Source: Bifidobacterium breve (GTDB lineage Bacteria; Actinomycetota; Actinomycetes; Nanopelagicales; Nanopelagicaceae). From it: a stretch of DNA of 32,193 nt. This document shows, piece after piece, positions 7,424 to 16,698 of the stretch; the stretch's first letter is position 1, and every line of letters starts with the position of its first letter. The notes beneath the pieces are model-generated. The model was not told the origin of the DNA. It saw nothing but the letters and a program-made list of their open reading frames with translations, and did no database searches. The position numbers were made by a program, and so were the translations under genes. Location: the NCBI GenBank assembly GCA_945873335.1, contig CAMCCH010000007.1, positions 1-32,193 on the forward strand. Direction: 5' to 3'.

Positions 7424-9619
7424 ATGGAAAAGCGCTCATTCACAGACCACTTACGAAGTGTTGATGATGAGGCCTTGCTTGCACTTTTTTCTATGCGACC
7501 AGATCTTGTAACTCCAGTTCCGCCAGATATTGCATCCCTTGCAGTGCGAGCAACATCTGCGCCAAGTTTGGCGCGTGCAATTGATTCACTCAATAAATGG
7601 CAGTTTCAAGTTATCGAAGCTTGCGCAGCACTTGATGAGCCAATTCGCGAAAAAGATATTGTTGCACTCACCGATAAAGCAGCTCTAAGCGTTATTCCAT
7701 TTCTGATTTCTATTGGCCTTATTTATCCCTCAGAAGATGGGCTGCGATTGCCTTATCAACTTCGAGAAGTGATTGGAAATGAACCTGCAGGGTTGGGGCC
7801 AACTTCCATGGCAAAACTCAAACTCTCTGCACTCGATGAAATGCCTGCCGATGCAAAGAAAATTTTGTCCCACTTAGTGTGGGGGCCACCGCGGGGAAGC
7901 GTTGGAGATATTAAGAACCCTGGTCCAGGAGTTGCATGGTTGCTCAAAGAGAAATTCTTAGTGCCACTTGATCAACGCACTGTAATTTTGCCTAAAGAAG
8001 TCGCAATTCATTTGCGTGGTGGAAAAATTCATAAAGAACAATTCATAACAGCGCCACAATTACAGGGTACAAAGCGTGATGCAAAGAATCGCGATCTCGC
8101 AGCGATTGCCAATATTTCGACTGTTCTGCGATGGGTGGAAGAGCTACTCAACTTTTGGGCGCAAGAACCTGCTGATTCATTGCGTGCAGGCGGTTTAGGT
8201 GTTCGTGATCTCAAAGTTGCATCTCAACATTTGGGTGTAGATGAAAGTTGCACCGCATTTATTGCAGAACTTGCATATCTTTCATCACTTATTGCAATCA
8301 ATGCTGATGACCAGATTTTGCCAAGCAATAAATTTGATATCTGGTTGATGCAAACGCCAGGAGCTCGTTGGCAGCAAATTGCGAGCCAGTGGCTCATAAC
8401 ATCTCGAGTCAGTGGATTAGTTGGCCGCGTGGAGTCCAAAAATATTGCAGCTCTAGGACCCGAGTTAGATCGCGTCAATGCAACTCGCGTGCGCACACTT
8501 ACTCTGGAACTATTGAAAGAGAATGCCTCAATCGCACCAAATAAAGAATCCTTCCGCGAACTCTTTTCATGGCGTGCGCCAGTGCGACGAAATTCATCGC
8601 TACAGGAAGAACTCGTTGAATGGAGTCTGCGTGAAGCCGAATGGCTTGGAATCACAGGACAGGGTGCGATTTCAAAATATGGAAAAGCATTTATAGATGG
8701 TGATGACTTAGATGTTATCGATGCAGATCTACCAAAAACCGTTGATCACATTTTGATTCAAGGAGATAACACAGCTATTGCCCCAGGGCCTCTTGAGCAC
8801 GAAATATCTGGAGCCCTTGCAATTATTGCCGATATTGAAAGTCGCGGCGGAGCAACTGTTTATCGTTTCAGTGAAGCAACTATTCGACGCGCTCTTGATC
8901 ATGGCAAGACCGGTGAAGAAATAACTAGCTTCTTGAAGAAAGTTTCAAAAACTCCTATGCCGCAGCCTCTCGAATATTTGATTGCTGATGTTTCAAAGAA
9001 ACATGGAAAATTACGAGTTGGAAATACCTCATCATTTATTCGATGTGAAGATTCAGCACTTATTGCTCAAATAATTTCAGATAAGAAGTTAGATGTTCTT
9101 TCACTACGAAGAATCGCACCAGAGGTACTGATTTGCGATCACGATGCAACGGATGCAATGCGACTATTACGTGAAGCTGGTTATCTGCCCGCAGGTGAAT
9201 CTGCAAATGGAATCATGCTCACCGGGCCGCGAACTAACCGCGCAGTTACAAAACCGCGGCCTCCTCGTGTGATTGGTGAGATAGAAATACCAACGAAAGA
9301 GAATCTTGGCGCAGCTATTCGAGCACTGAGAACTGGTGAAAAATCTAGCCATCGCCAAACTCATCTTCGCACTGTTGCAAATAACGCACTTGGCTCATTA
9401 CCGCGTACTACTGCAAATGAAACTTTAGATTTACTTACTCAATACATAGAGAAAGGCCAATCGCTATCAATTGGTTATGCAGATAACAATGGCTCTGTTT
9501 CACATCGAATCATTGACCCACTCAAAGTTAGTGCTGGTTCACTCATTGCTCGTGATCACGCCACTGGCGAACTCCAAACCTTCAGAATTCCTCGCATAAC
9601 TGGTGTGGCGCCATTATGA
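7424..9619 (+). CDS. helicase-associated protein (Helicase_C_3/XPB-Ssl2-like) with WYL-like C terminus
   Basis: HILIQGDNTAIAPGPLEHEISGALAIIADIESRGGATVYRFSEATIRRALDHG matches the actinobacterial family found beside XPB helicases; C-terminal LSIGYADNNGSVSHRIIDPLKVSAGSLIARDHATGELQTFRIPRITGV resembles WYL. Confidence 0.8.
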   Translation: MEKRSFTDHLRSVDDEALLALFSMRPDLVTPVPPDIASLAVRATSAPSLARAIDSLNKWQFQVIEACAALDEPIREKDIVALTDKAALSVIPFLISIGLIYPSEDGLRLPYQLREVIGNEPAGLGPTSMAKLKLSALDEMPADAKKILSHLVWGPPRGSVGDIKNPGPGVAWLLKEKFLVPLDQRTVILPKEVAIHLRGGKIHKEQFITAPQLQGTKRDAKNRDLAAIANISTVLRWVEELLNFWAQEPADSLRAGGLGVRDLKVASQHLGVDESCTAFIAELAYLSSLIAINADDQILPSNKFDIWLMQTPGARWQQIASQWLITSRVSGLVGRVESKNIAALGPELDRVNATRVRTLTLELLKENASIAPNKESFRELFSWRAPVRRNSSLQEELVEWSLREAEWLGITGQGAISKYGKAFIDGDDLDVIDADLPKTVDHILIQGDNTAIAPGPLEHEISGALAIIADIESRGGATVYRFSEATIRRALDHGKTGEEITSFLKKVSKTPMPQPLEYLIADVSKKHGKLRVGNTSSFIRCEDSALIAQIISDKKLDVLSLRRIAPEVLICDHDATDAMRLLREAGYLPAGESANGIMLTGPRTNRAVTKPRPPRVIGEIEIPTKENLGAAIRALRTGEKSSHRQTHLRTVANNALGSLPRTTANETLDLLTQYIEKGQSLSIGYADNNGSVSHRIIDPLKVSAGSLIARDHATGELQTFRIPRITGVAPL

Positions 9620-10719
9620 GCCACCAGAGTGATGCCCAATACGGCAGAATTGACTCCATGCTTGCAGAGATAGAGGCACTCGTAAAAGTTGAATCACCAA
9701 CTGATGACTTGTCCGCTTGTCGCAAAGTAGTAGCGACTGCGAGTGATATCGCTGAAAAAATTCTAGGAACTCCTGCGCAGATTCAAGAGATTCAAGGACG
9801 CCCTGTTTTTTGGTGGGGAGCAACGCAACCAAAAGTTATTCTTTTGGCACATCTAGATACTGTCTGGCCACACAATTCTTTTTCACCAGTATGGAGCGTA
9901 GAAGGAAATGTTGCGCGTGGGCCTGGAGTATTCGATATGAAGGCTGGCTTTATTCAAGCCCTCTTTGCACTCAAGGGAATTGAAGGCTCTGTTGCACTTG
10001 TTGCAACTACTGATGAAGAAACAGGTAGCGCAACATCAAAGGCATTTATAAAAGATATTTCCTCAAAGGCGCAAGCTGTCCTTGTATTAGAGGCAACTCT
10101 TGATGGCAAAGTAAAAACAGGACGTAAAGGTACTGCCATGTACCAAATCAATATTCATGGTCGTGCATCCCATGCTGGCTTAGAGCCAGAAAAGGGAATC
10201 AATGCCACAGTTGAAGTTGCTCGAATTATTTTGGCGCTCAAAGCTCTAGAAAATGCCGAGCTTGGAACAACTGTAGTTCCAACAATGTTGCGAAGTGGAA
10301 ATACAACTAATACCGTTCCAGATCTTGCGACACTTGATGTTGATATACGTTCTTTTTCAATGAAAGAGTTTGAACGACTCGATGCCGCAATCAAAGCTTT
10401 TACACCCGAGAATTCAGATGCACGCATTGTTGTAACTGGTGGTTTCAACCGTCCGCCACTAGAAACTAGTTCGACTTTAGAACTCTATGAACGTGCGGAG
10501 AAAGTTGCAAAGAGTATCGGAATACCTGCACTCGGTCATGCATCTGTTGGCGGTGCGAGTGATGGAAACTTCGCAGCTGCAGCGGGTGCAAAAGTTCTAG
10601 ACGGATTAGGCGCAGTGGGTGGCGGAGCACATGCAGCAACTGAATGGATAGATACATCACGACTTGAAGAGAGAAGTGCACTCTTACACGCACTCATAAA
10701 GGATTTACTCAATGACTGA
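9616..10719 (+). CDS. M20 family metallopeptidase (glutamate carboxypeptidase-like)
   Basis: ILLAHLDTVWP, GPGVFDMKAG, ATTDEETGS, GRASHAGLEPEKGINA, GGASDGNF motifs. Confidence 0.9.
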   Translation: MSHQSDAQYGRIDSMLAEIEALVKVESPTDDLSACRKVVATASDIAEKILGTPAQIQEIQGRPVFWWGATQPKVILLAHLDTVWPHNSFSPVWSVEGNVARGPGVFDMKAGFIQALFALKGIEGSVALVATTDEETGSATSKAFIKDISSKAQAVLVLEATLDGKVKTGRKGTAMYQINIHGRASHAGLEPEKGINATVEVARIILALKALENAELGTTVVPTMLRSGNTTNTVPDLATLDVDIRSFSMKEFERLDAAIKAFTPENSDARIVVTGGFNRPPLETSSTLELYERAEKVAKSIGIPALGHASVGGASDGNFAAAAGAKVLDGLGAVGGGAHAATEWIDTSRLEERSALLHALIKDLLND

Positions 10720-12361
10720 TGGTCCACTCATTGTTCAAAGCGATAAGACACTTCTCTTAGATATCGATCATCCTCTCAGCACAGAATGTCGCAGATCGAT
10801 TGCTCCATTTGCCGAACTTGAAAGATCTCCAGAACATATTCACACATACCGACTTACAAATTTAGGTTTATGGAATGCGCGCGCTGCCGGCCATGATGCA
10901 GAGCAGGTAATTGATGTACTCATCAAATATTCACGATATGCCGTTCCGCATTCAATTCTTGTCGATGTTGCAGAGACGATGTCGCGCTATGGACGATTGC
11001 GCTTAGAGGCAGACCCCGTTCATGGATTGATTTTGGTAACTACCGATACTGCCGTTCTGGAAGAAGTTATCCGAGCAAAGAAAATTGCTCCTTTGCTTGG
11101 GCCACGTATTGATGCTGAAACCATTGTTGTCTTTGCGAACCAACGAGGTGCAATCAAACAATCACTTCTTCGACTTGGTTGGCCAGCGGAAGATTTTGCA
11201 GGATATGTAGATGGTGAAGCACACGAGATTTCACTTGTACAAAATGATTGGAAGATTCGCCCTTACCAAGAACTAGCAGCAGAAGGTTTCTGGCATGGAG
11301 GTAGCGGAGTTGTTGTACTTCCCTGTGGCGCTGGAAAAACAATTGTTGGTGCAGCAGCTATGGCCCATGCAAAGGCGACAACCCTCATTCTTGTAACTAA
11401 TACTGTCGCTGCCCGCCAATGGCGCGAAGAACTTCTCAAGCGCACAACACTTACAGAAGATGAAATTGGTGAGTACTCAGGTGCTAAGAAAGAGATTCGC
11501 CCTGTAACTATTGCGACGTATCAAGTGATGACAAAGAAAAAGAATGGCGTCTACGCCCATCTAGATCTCTTTGATACGCACGACTGGGGATTAATAATTT
11601 ATGACGAAGTGCACTTATTGCCTGCACCAATTTTTCGCTTTACTGCAGATATTCAATCCAGACGCCGCTTAGGGTTAACCGCAACGTTGGTGCGCGAAGA
11701 TGGCATGGAAGGTGAAGTTTTCTCACTCATCGGGCCAAAGCGTTATGACGTACCTTGGAAAGAGATTGAATCACAGGGATATATCGCACCTGCCGAATGT
11801 ATTGAAGTTCGCGTCAATCTCACCGAAGAAGAGAGATTGCTCTACGCAACTGCAGAACCAGAAGAGCGCTATCGCTACTGCGCGACTACTCGCACAAAGC
11901 GCAATGTTGTCGAAACTTTGGTCAAAAAACATGCTGGTGAACAGATATTGGTTATTGGGCAATATATAACTCAACTCGATGAATTATCAGAAGTCTTAGG
12001 AGTTCCCGTGATCAAGGGCGATACACCAGTGAAAGAGCGCGAGCGACTATTCAATATGTTTAGAACAGGTGAACTTACAACTCTTGTTGTTTCGAAGGTT
12101 GCTAACTTCTCAATCGATTTACCTGATGCGACAATTGCTATTCAAGTATCTGGCGCTTTCGGTTCACGTCAAGAAGAAGCTCAACGTCTTGGTCGTATCT
12201 TGCGTCCAAAATCAGATGGTCGCAGCGCTACTTTTTATTCATTAGTTTCACGAGACACGATTGATCAAGATTTTGCTCAAAATAGACAACGCTTCCTAGC
12301 TGAGCAGGGATATTCCTACACAATTATTGATGCTGACGATATTTCACAAGAGAAGATCTAA
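10712..12361 (+). CDS. XPB/ERCC3-type DNA repair helicase
   Basis: Walker A PCGAGKTIVG, YDEVHLLPA, LGLTATLVREDGMEGEVFSLIGPKRYDVPWKEIESQGYIAPAECIEVRV, C-terminal EEAQRLGRILRPK. Confidence 0.93.
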   Translation: MTDGPLIVQSDKTLLLDIDHPLSTECRRSIAPFAELERSPEHIHTYRLTNLGLWNARAAGHDAEQVIDVLIKYSRYAVPHSILVDVAETMSRYGRLRLEADPVHGLILVTTDTAVLEEVIRAKKIAPLLGPRIDAETIVVFANQRGAIKQSLLRLGWPAEDFAGYVDGEAHEISLVQNDWKIRPYQELAAEGFWHGGSGVVVLPCGAGKTIVGAAAMAHAKATTLILVTNTVAARQWREELLKRTTLTEDEIGEYSGAKKEIRPVTIATYQVMTKKKNGVYAHLDLFDTHDWGLIIYDEVHLLPAPIFRFTADIQSRRRLGLTATLVREDGMEGEVFSLIGPKRYDVPWKEIESQGYIAPAECIEVRVNLTEEERLLYATAEPEERYRYCATTRTKRNVVETLVKKHAGEQILVIGQYITQLDELSEVLGVPVIKGDTPVKERERLFNMFRTGELTTLVVSKVANFSIDLPDATIAIQVSGAFGSRQEEAQRLGRILRPKSDGRSATFYSLVSRDTIDQDFAQNRQRFLAEQGYSYTIIDADDISQEKI

Positions 12362-12575
12362 ATCTTTCAGGATCCACTCTCCAAAAATCATGATGTTGGC
12401 CATCAATCTGTGTGACAGGAATTTGCTCTCCATATAGCTTCTCTAATTCAGGATTTCCATCAATGAGAATGACATCTATCGAGAATTCAAGTTCATCTTT
12501 CATTGTTTCAAGTAATTCAATCGCATCATGACAAAGGTGACACCCGGTACGAGAATAAACAGTTACAACTGTCAT
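12324..12575 (-). CDS. glutaredoxin-family protein
   Basis: VTVYSRTGCHLCHDAIELL CxxC redox motif, EQIPVTQIDGQHHDFWRVD; 83 aa. Confidence 0.85.
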   Translation of the reverse strand: MTVVTVYSRTGCHLCHDAIELLETMKDELEFSIDVILIDGNPELEKLYGEQIPVTQIDGQHHDFWRVDPERFRSSLVKYRQHQ

Positions 12576-12898
12576 TTATTTTTTCTGCCACCCATCGCAC
12601 GATCTAATAGTTCTTGTACAACCAATGTGACATCACCTTTTGCGCGATAAACATTGTTTTCAACATCTTTGAGGACCGCGATCACAGTGCTCTCCGTCAC
12701 CGTACCCACCAATGGCCCATACTTCTTTGAGAATATTGAATGTGTAATTCTGCTAATTGATTGCGCTAACTCTTCTCTAGCCTCATCTAATGTTGCTTCT
12801 CGACGCGATGAGGTACCCGAAAAGTCAATGACAGGGATTGCTTCCTTGTGAATCCTGTCAATTGCCTTAGAGAACTCATTGTGCGGGTTAGGGGCCAT
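12572..12898 (-). CDS. conserved small protein of unknown function
   Basis: 108-aa ORF with 4-nt overlap with the downstream glutaredoxin gene; family not recognised. Confidence 0.6.
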   Translation of the reverse strand: MAPNPHNEFSKAIDRIHKEAIPVIDFSGTSSRREATLDEAREELAQSISRITHSIFSKKYGPLVGTVTESTVIAVLKDVENNVYRAKGDVTLVVQELLDRAMGGRKNK

Positions 12899-12933
12899 AG
12901 GTAAATCATCTCATCCTGATACCGTTTGCCAAT

Positions 12934-15315
12934 ATGCAAAATCTATTGGGCAGAAGAGTTGGCAGTGCGACACTCGTTGCAGCGCTCTTTGCTGGGGTTT
13001 TTCTCGGTGCACCTGCCCAGGCCCTTGTTCGTGTTGCACCTTCAACTGTCTGGGGTCACACATTTGCAGGTACGTCAGCCGTAAAGAGCGCTAACGCAAC
13101 TACGACTAATAAACCTCGCTCAGCAAATATCGAGGCAAAATCAAAATTTGTCGTCAATTACAAAAACTTTCCAGAATGGGCCAAGATCGAAGTACAGGCA
13201 GCGATTGATATCTGGAGTGCAAATTTTCAATCATCAGTTCCAATATCCGTTGAAGCATCTTGGGGCCGTTCTCCTTCATGGGGAGTTCTTGGAAGTGCTC
13301 GACCTGGTAATTACTACTCTGGCTTTGAAGGCGCACCTGATGCATCGCTCTGGTACCCATCCGCACTAGCAAATGCACTTGCGAAAAAAGATTTAGATAA
13401 AGTTTCATCAGAGATAATTATTCAAGTAAATTCCACAGCATCGTGGAATCAGCGCGGTGATAGCACACCAACTTCGCGCGAATACGATCTTGAATCTGTC
13501 ATGCTCCATGAACTTGCACATGGACTTGGATTTTTATCCAATAATACTTATGACTCCTACTTTGGTTTCGGAAGTATTGATCAACCCACTCCATTTGATG
13601 CATACACACAAATACCTGACGGAACTCGATTAGCTGATTTACCATCACCATCACTTGAACTTGGAAACGCTCTACAAAACGATTTAGTGTGGGGCGGGCC
13701 TCTTGGCGTGAAAGCAAATGGCGGCGTCAAACCAAAACTCTACACTCCAACTCCATATGAAGGGGGTTCCTCTGTAAGTCACTTAGATGAGAAAACATTT
13801 TCTAAGTCAGGTCTTGATTCAGTGATGACTCCAAACCTTGATGCAGGTGAAGTTTTTGGTGGACCAGGACCGCTTCTGATTGCAATGATGGAGGATTTGA
13901 GAAATAAACCACCCGTTGGAATTGCAACTGTGATCCCACAAACTCCTCGAAATGTACGCGCGCTAGTCTCTGATTCGAGTGCAATTGTGAGTTTTGATGC
14001 GCCAGTAAATGTGCGCACCGCACAGATAAGCACTTACGTCATCAAAAATCTTAAAACTGGCCAAGAGAAGAGATCAATAACTAGCCCGGTACTAATGACA
14101 GGGCTCAAGAATGGAACTTCATACACATTTTCTGTCTATGCGATCAACTCCATAGGAGAATCAGATGCTGCGCAAACTGGTTCGGTAATTCCACAAGCAG
14201 CCTGGAAGGCAACTGTTCTAGATAGCGCTGCCGATGGAAAAAGTGTTACTAGTACGACTTTTAATAATTTACCAACAGTTGCATATACAGACTCAAAGAA
14301 TGGTGCACTCAAAATTGCCCTACTCAGTGGAAAAGTCTGGAAGAAAATTACAGTTGATGGAACAGGTGGAACAGGTGGACGCACCAAGAATCCAATAACT
14401 GGGCAAATCTCTCTCTGCGTCAACGGTGCTGGAACTAAGCAAACGCTCCACATTTTCTATAGTGATTCAGTAGATAAAGACTTGCGTTATGCAGCATACG
14501 ATGGAAAGAAATTCACTTTTGAAGTTGTTGATGGCAATGCGCCACTACTCAATAGTTATGAGGATCCCATTCGAGTAAGGGGAAATAGTGACGTAAGTGT
14601 TTCAAATGCATGTGTAGCTAGTGCGGGTGGAGTACAAGTGTTCTATCGCGATGAGAGCCAAGGAATTCTTCTTGGCGCCGTAAAGAAAAAGGGTGAGGAT
14701 TGGAATTACGAACTCGTTGATGGCGATCGTAAAACAGATGATCGCACCACAGGCGATGTTGCTTTTCACTTGCGTGCCTTAGGTAATGCAGGTACTACAT
14801 ACGTAATTTATGATTCTGTATTAGTTGTTAACCAAAAGTTTGCGACATCTGGTGCTGTTCGTGTTGCCTGGAGAACTGGGCTAGATGAAAATACATGGAA
14901 TTACAAGTCTTTAGATTTTACAGATGGGGCTGTAGCGGTTGCGGGTTACGATGTTTCACTTGCTAAAGTTACAAATGGAATACAAGCAACATGGTTGACT
15001 GCCTCAGTACTCACTGTTCCTAAAGCAGAAAATATCCGTTGGGCATTACTTGGCGCACCAGCCAATATATTGCAGACTTCTGGTGGCACTTTTGGAACTC
15101 CCGGAGCCCATATTGTCTCTGATGGAAAGCAACTCGCATTCGAATGTGAAGGTCGAATTTGTTTCTTTGATTATTCCAAAGCAGGTCCTGCAGGAATCAA
15201 ACTAGTCACAACAGCACAAAACCCAGAACCATTGAGAATGGCCTGGGTTACTGTGTCAAAAGTTAAATACTTACTCGCCAGCGTGAATGGCAAGTTATCT
15301 TTGCTAAAGCCGTAA
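12934..15315 (+). CDS. secreted HExxH metalloprotease-like protein with Fn3 domain and C-terminal propeller-like repeats
   Basis: N-terminal signal-like segment SATLVAALFAGVFLGAPAQA; VMLHELAHGLGF; Fn3-like VPQTPRNVRALVSDSSAIVSFDAP...GLKNGTSYTFSVYAINSIGES; beta-rich C-terminal half. Confidence 0.75.
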   Translation: MQNLLGRRVGSATLVAALFAGVFLGAPAQALVRVAPSTVWGHTFAGTSAVKSANATTTNKPRSANIEAKSKFVVNYKNFPEWAKIEVQAAIDIWSANFQSSVPISVEASWGRSPSWGVLGSARPGNYYSGFEGAPDASLWYPSALANALAKKDLDKVSSEIIIQVNSTASWNQRGDSTPTSREYDLESVMLHELAHGLGFLSNNTYDSYFGFGSIDQPTPFDAYTQIPDGTRLADLPSPSLELGNALQNDLVWGGPLGVKANGGVKPKLYTPTPYEGGSSVSHLDEKTFSKSGLDSVMTPNLDAGEVFGGPGPLLIAMMEDLRNKPPVGIATVIPQTPRNVRALVSDSSAIVSFDAPVNVRTAQISTYVIKNLKTGQEKRSITSPVLMTGLKNGTSYTFSVYAINSIGESDAAQTGSVIPQAAWKATVLDSAADGKSVTSTTFNNLPTVAYTDSKNGALKIALLSGKVWKKITVDGTGGTGGRTKNPITGQISLCVNGAGTKQTLHIFYSDSVDKDLRYAAYDGKKFTFEVVDGNAPLLNSYEDPIRVRGNSDVSVSNACVASAGGVQVFYRDESQGILLGAVKKKGEDWNYELVDGDRKTDDRTTGDVAFHLRALGNAGTTYVIYDSVLVVNQKFATSGAVRVAWRTGLDENTWNYKSLDFTDGAVAVAGYDVSLAKVTNGIQATWLTASVLTVPKAENIRWALLGAPANILQTSGGTFGTPGAHIVSDGKQLAFECEGRICFFDYSKAGPAGIKLVTTAQNPEPLRMAWVTVSKVKYLLASVNGKLSLLKP

Positions 15316-15318
15316 CTA

Positions 15319-15417
15319 TTACTTTGCGTTGCGGCGCTGAATGCGAGTCTTCTTTAGAAGTTTCTTATGCTTCTTCTTCGCCATGCGCTTGCGTCGCTTT
15401 TTAATTACGGAACCCAT
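15319..15417 (-). CDS. bS22-like / AURKAIP1-COX24 domain small basic ribosomal-associated protein (32 aa)
   Basis: Manual translation: [32 protein letters not shown], matching the mycobacterial-type bS22/AURKAIP1-COX24 family; absent from the ORF track because of its length. Confidence 0.88.
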   Translation of the reverse strand: MGSVIKKRRKRMAKKKHKKLLKKTRIQRRNAK

Positions 15418-15471
15418 ATGTCACGCTCTCTCTGCATCTCGTCTACACCAGTCCGGTGCAAGGTGGTTAGG

Positions 15472-16692
15472 TTACCTTGAATTGAGGTGAAAAATCGAAA
15501 CGGTCTCACCGCTTGTACCTGCAACAACTAGTCCTAGATCCTTCGAATAAGCCGCTGCACGTGGCTGCGTCAATGCAGAAGCGCTATATGCCCCCATAAG
15601 TGCACCTTTACTGTCAAAAGCTATAACTAATCCACTGGCACGCTTTGGATTCCACCCTAAAATGTTTGTAATCGCAGAAGTAGAAGCAAAGAATGAATAG
15701 TGAGATTTTGATGGACCAACGGCATTGAAAACTGGTCCCGTAGAAGTAAAACGATATGTCCAGGTAGGCGCAAATGTATTTGAAAACTTTGTTACTGCGC
15801 TCTCAATCTTCTTGCCAGTAATTACCTCACCACCAAAGAAAAAAGTACTTGTTGCGCTTGACCAATTTCGGCTCGCTTTTGTAGCAGAACTTCGAATTAC
15901 TTTAGAAATTTTTCCAGTTTTAGCCGCGCTCACAATAATTCCGTCGCGCAAACCTTGAAGCTTCTTATCCAAAATCGGTTCAGAACTACTACCAATAATT
16001 ACTTGGCCTCCATCGATTGTTCGAATCACTGCATCAAGCGTTGTATCTTTCGTTCCTATAAAAATAGGCGGAGTGCAAACTCCTGCGATAGAACAATTCA
16101 GGAGTATGCCAACACTTCCTTTTCCAACATTTGTAAGGCCGACAAGACTCAATCCACTCTTATCAGCTGCGATTGAAGTTATCAGTACCGGGTAATCCAT
16201 TTTCATATTAAAACTACTCAATACTTCTCCTTGAGGAGAAACTTTCCATACGCCAACAGAATCCATATCTTCACGGATCACTTGAACAGATTCGTTGATT
16301 ACTTCATCTGGATTCAATACGGGAGTTGCGGTTGCGCTTTCAACTACCTGTGGCATGGTGGGTGAAAATGAGCCAGCAATCCAAATATTGCCACTTACAT
16401 CAGTAGTTGCTGCGGTAGCAATCTCCTCTGCACCAGCATCTAATGAGATTTTCCACTGCTCATTACCCGCTCTATCAATTGCTCGCGCAAATGCGGTGCT
16501 GCCTGATTGTTGCGAACTTGAGCCAAAGATAACGATATTGTTTTGAGATAGAACTAAACCTGCAAAATCAATGCTCGTTCCTGCATCTGCAATCAATTTT
16601 AGTGGCGTGACACTAATTTTCTTTGGAGCAGCAAAAGAAGTAGACGCAAAGAGAAGTGGCAATGCGAGAAGTATTACGAATAGTTTTTTCAC
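15472..16692 (-). CDS. exported protein of unknown function, possible beta-propeller
   Basis: GTG start; signal peptide MKKLFVILLALPLLFASTSFAAPKK; beta-rich repeats such as VIIGSSSE, VVAGTSGE, IWIAGSFS. Confidence 0.65.
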   Translation of the reverse strand: MKKLFVILLALPLLFASTSFAAPKKISVTPLKLIADAGTSIDFAGLVLSQNNIVIFGSSSQQSGSTAFARAIDRAGNEQWKISLDAGAEEIATAATTDVSGNIWIAGSFSPTMPQVVESATATPVLNPDEVINESVQVIREDMDSVGVWKVSPQGEVLSSFNMKMDYPVLITSIAADKSGLSLVGLTNVGKGSVGILLNCSIAGVCTPPIFIGTKDTTLDAVIRTIDGGQVIIGSSSEPILDKKLQGLRDGIIVSAAKTGKISKVIRSSATKASRNWSSATSTFFFGGEVITGKKIESAVTKFSNTFAPTWTYRFTSTGPVFNAVGPSKSHYSFFASTSAITNILGWNPKRASGLVIAFDSKGALMGAYSASALTQPRAAAYSKDLGLVVAGTSGETVSIFHLNSR

Positions 16693-16698
16693 AATGGA

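Noticed and set aside
8224-8655. 143-aa minus ORF inside the helicase-associated gene, and similar long antisense ORFs (7001..7420, 16997..17428, 25419..25805, 30441..30893)
   Set aside because: Low-complexity Ser/Arg/Ala-rich translations typical of antisense reading frames; sense frames encode clear proteins.
12346-12372. AAGAT-CTAA-ATCTT inverted repeat at the XPB/glutaredoxin convergent overlap as a bidirectional terminator
   Set aside because: 5-bp AT-rich stem without a convincing T-tract; likely chance.
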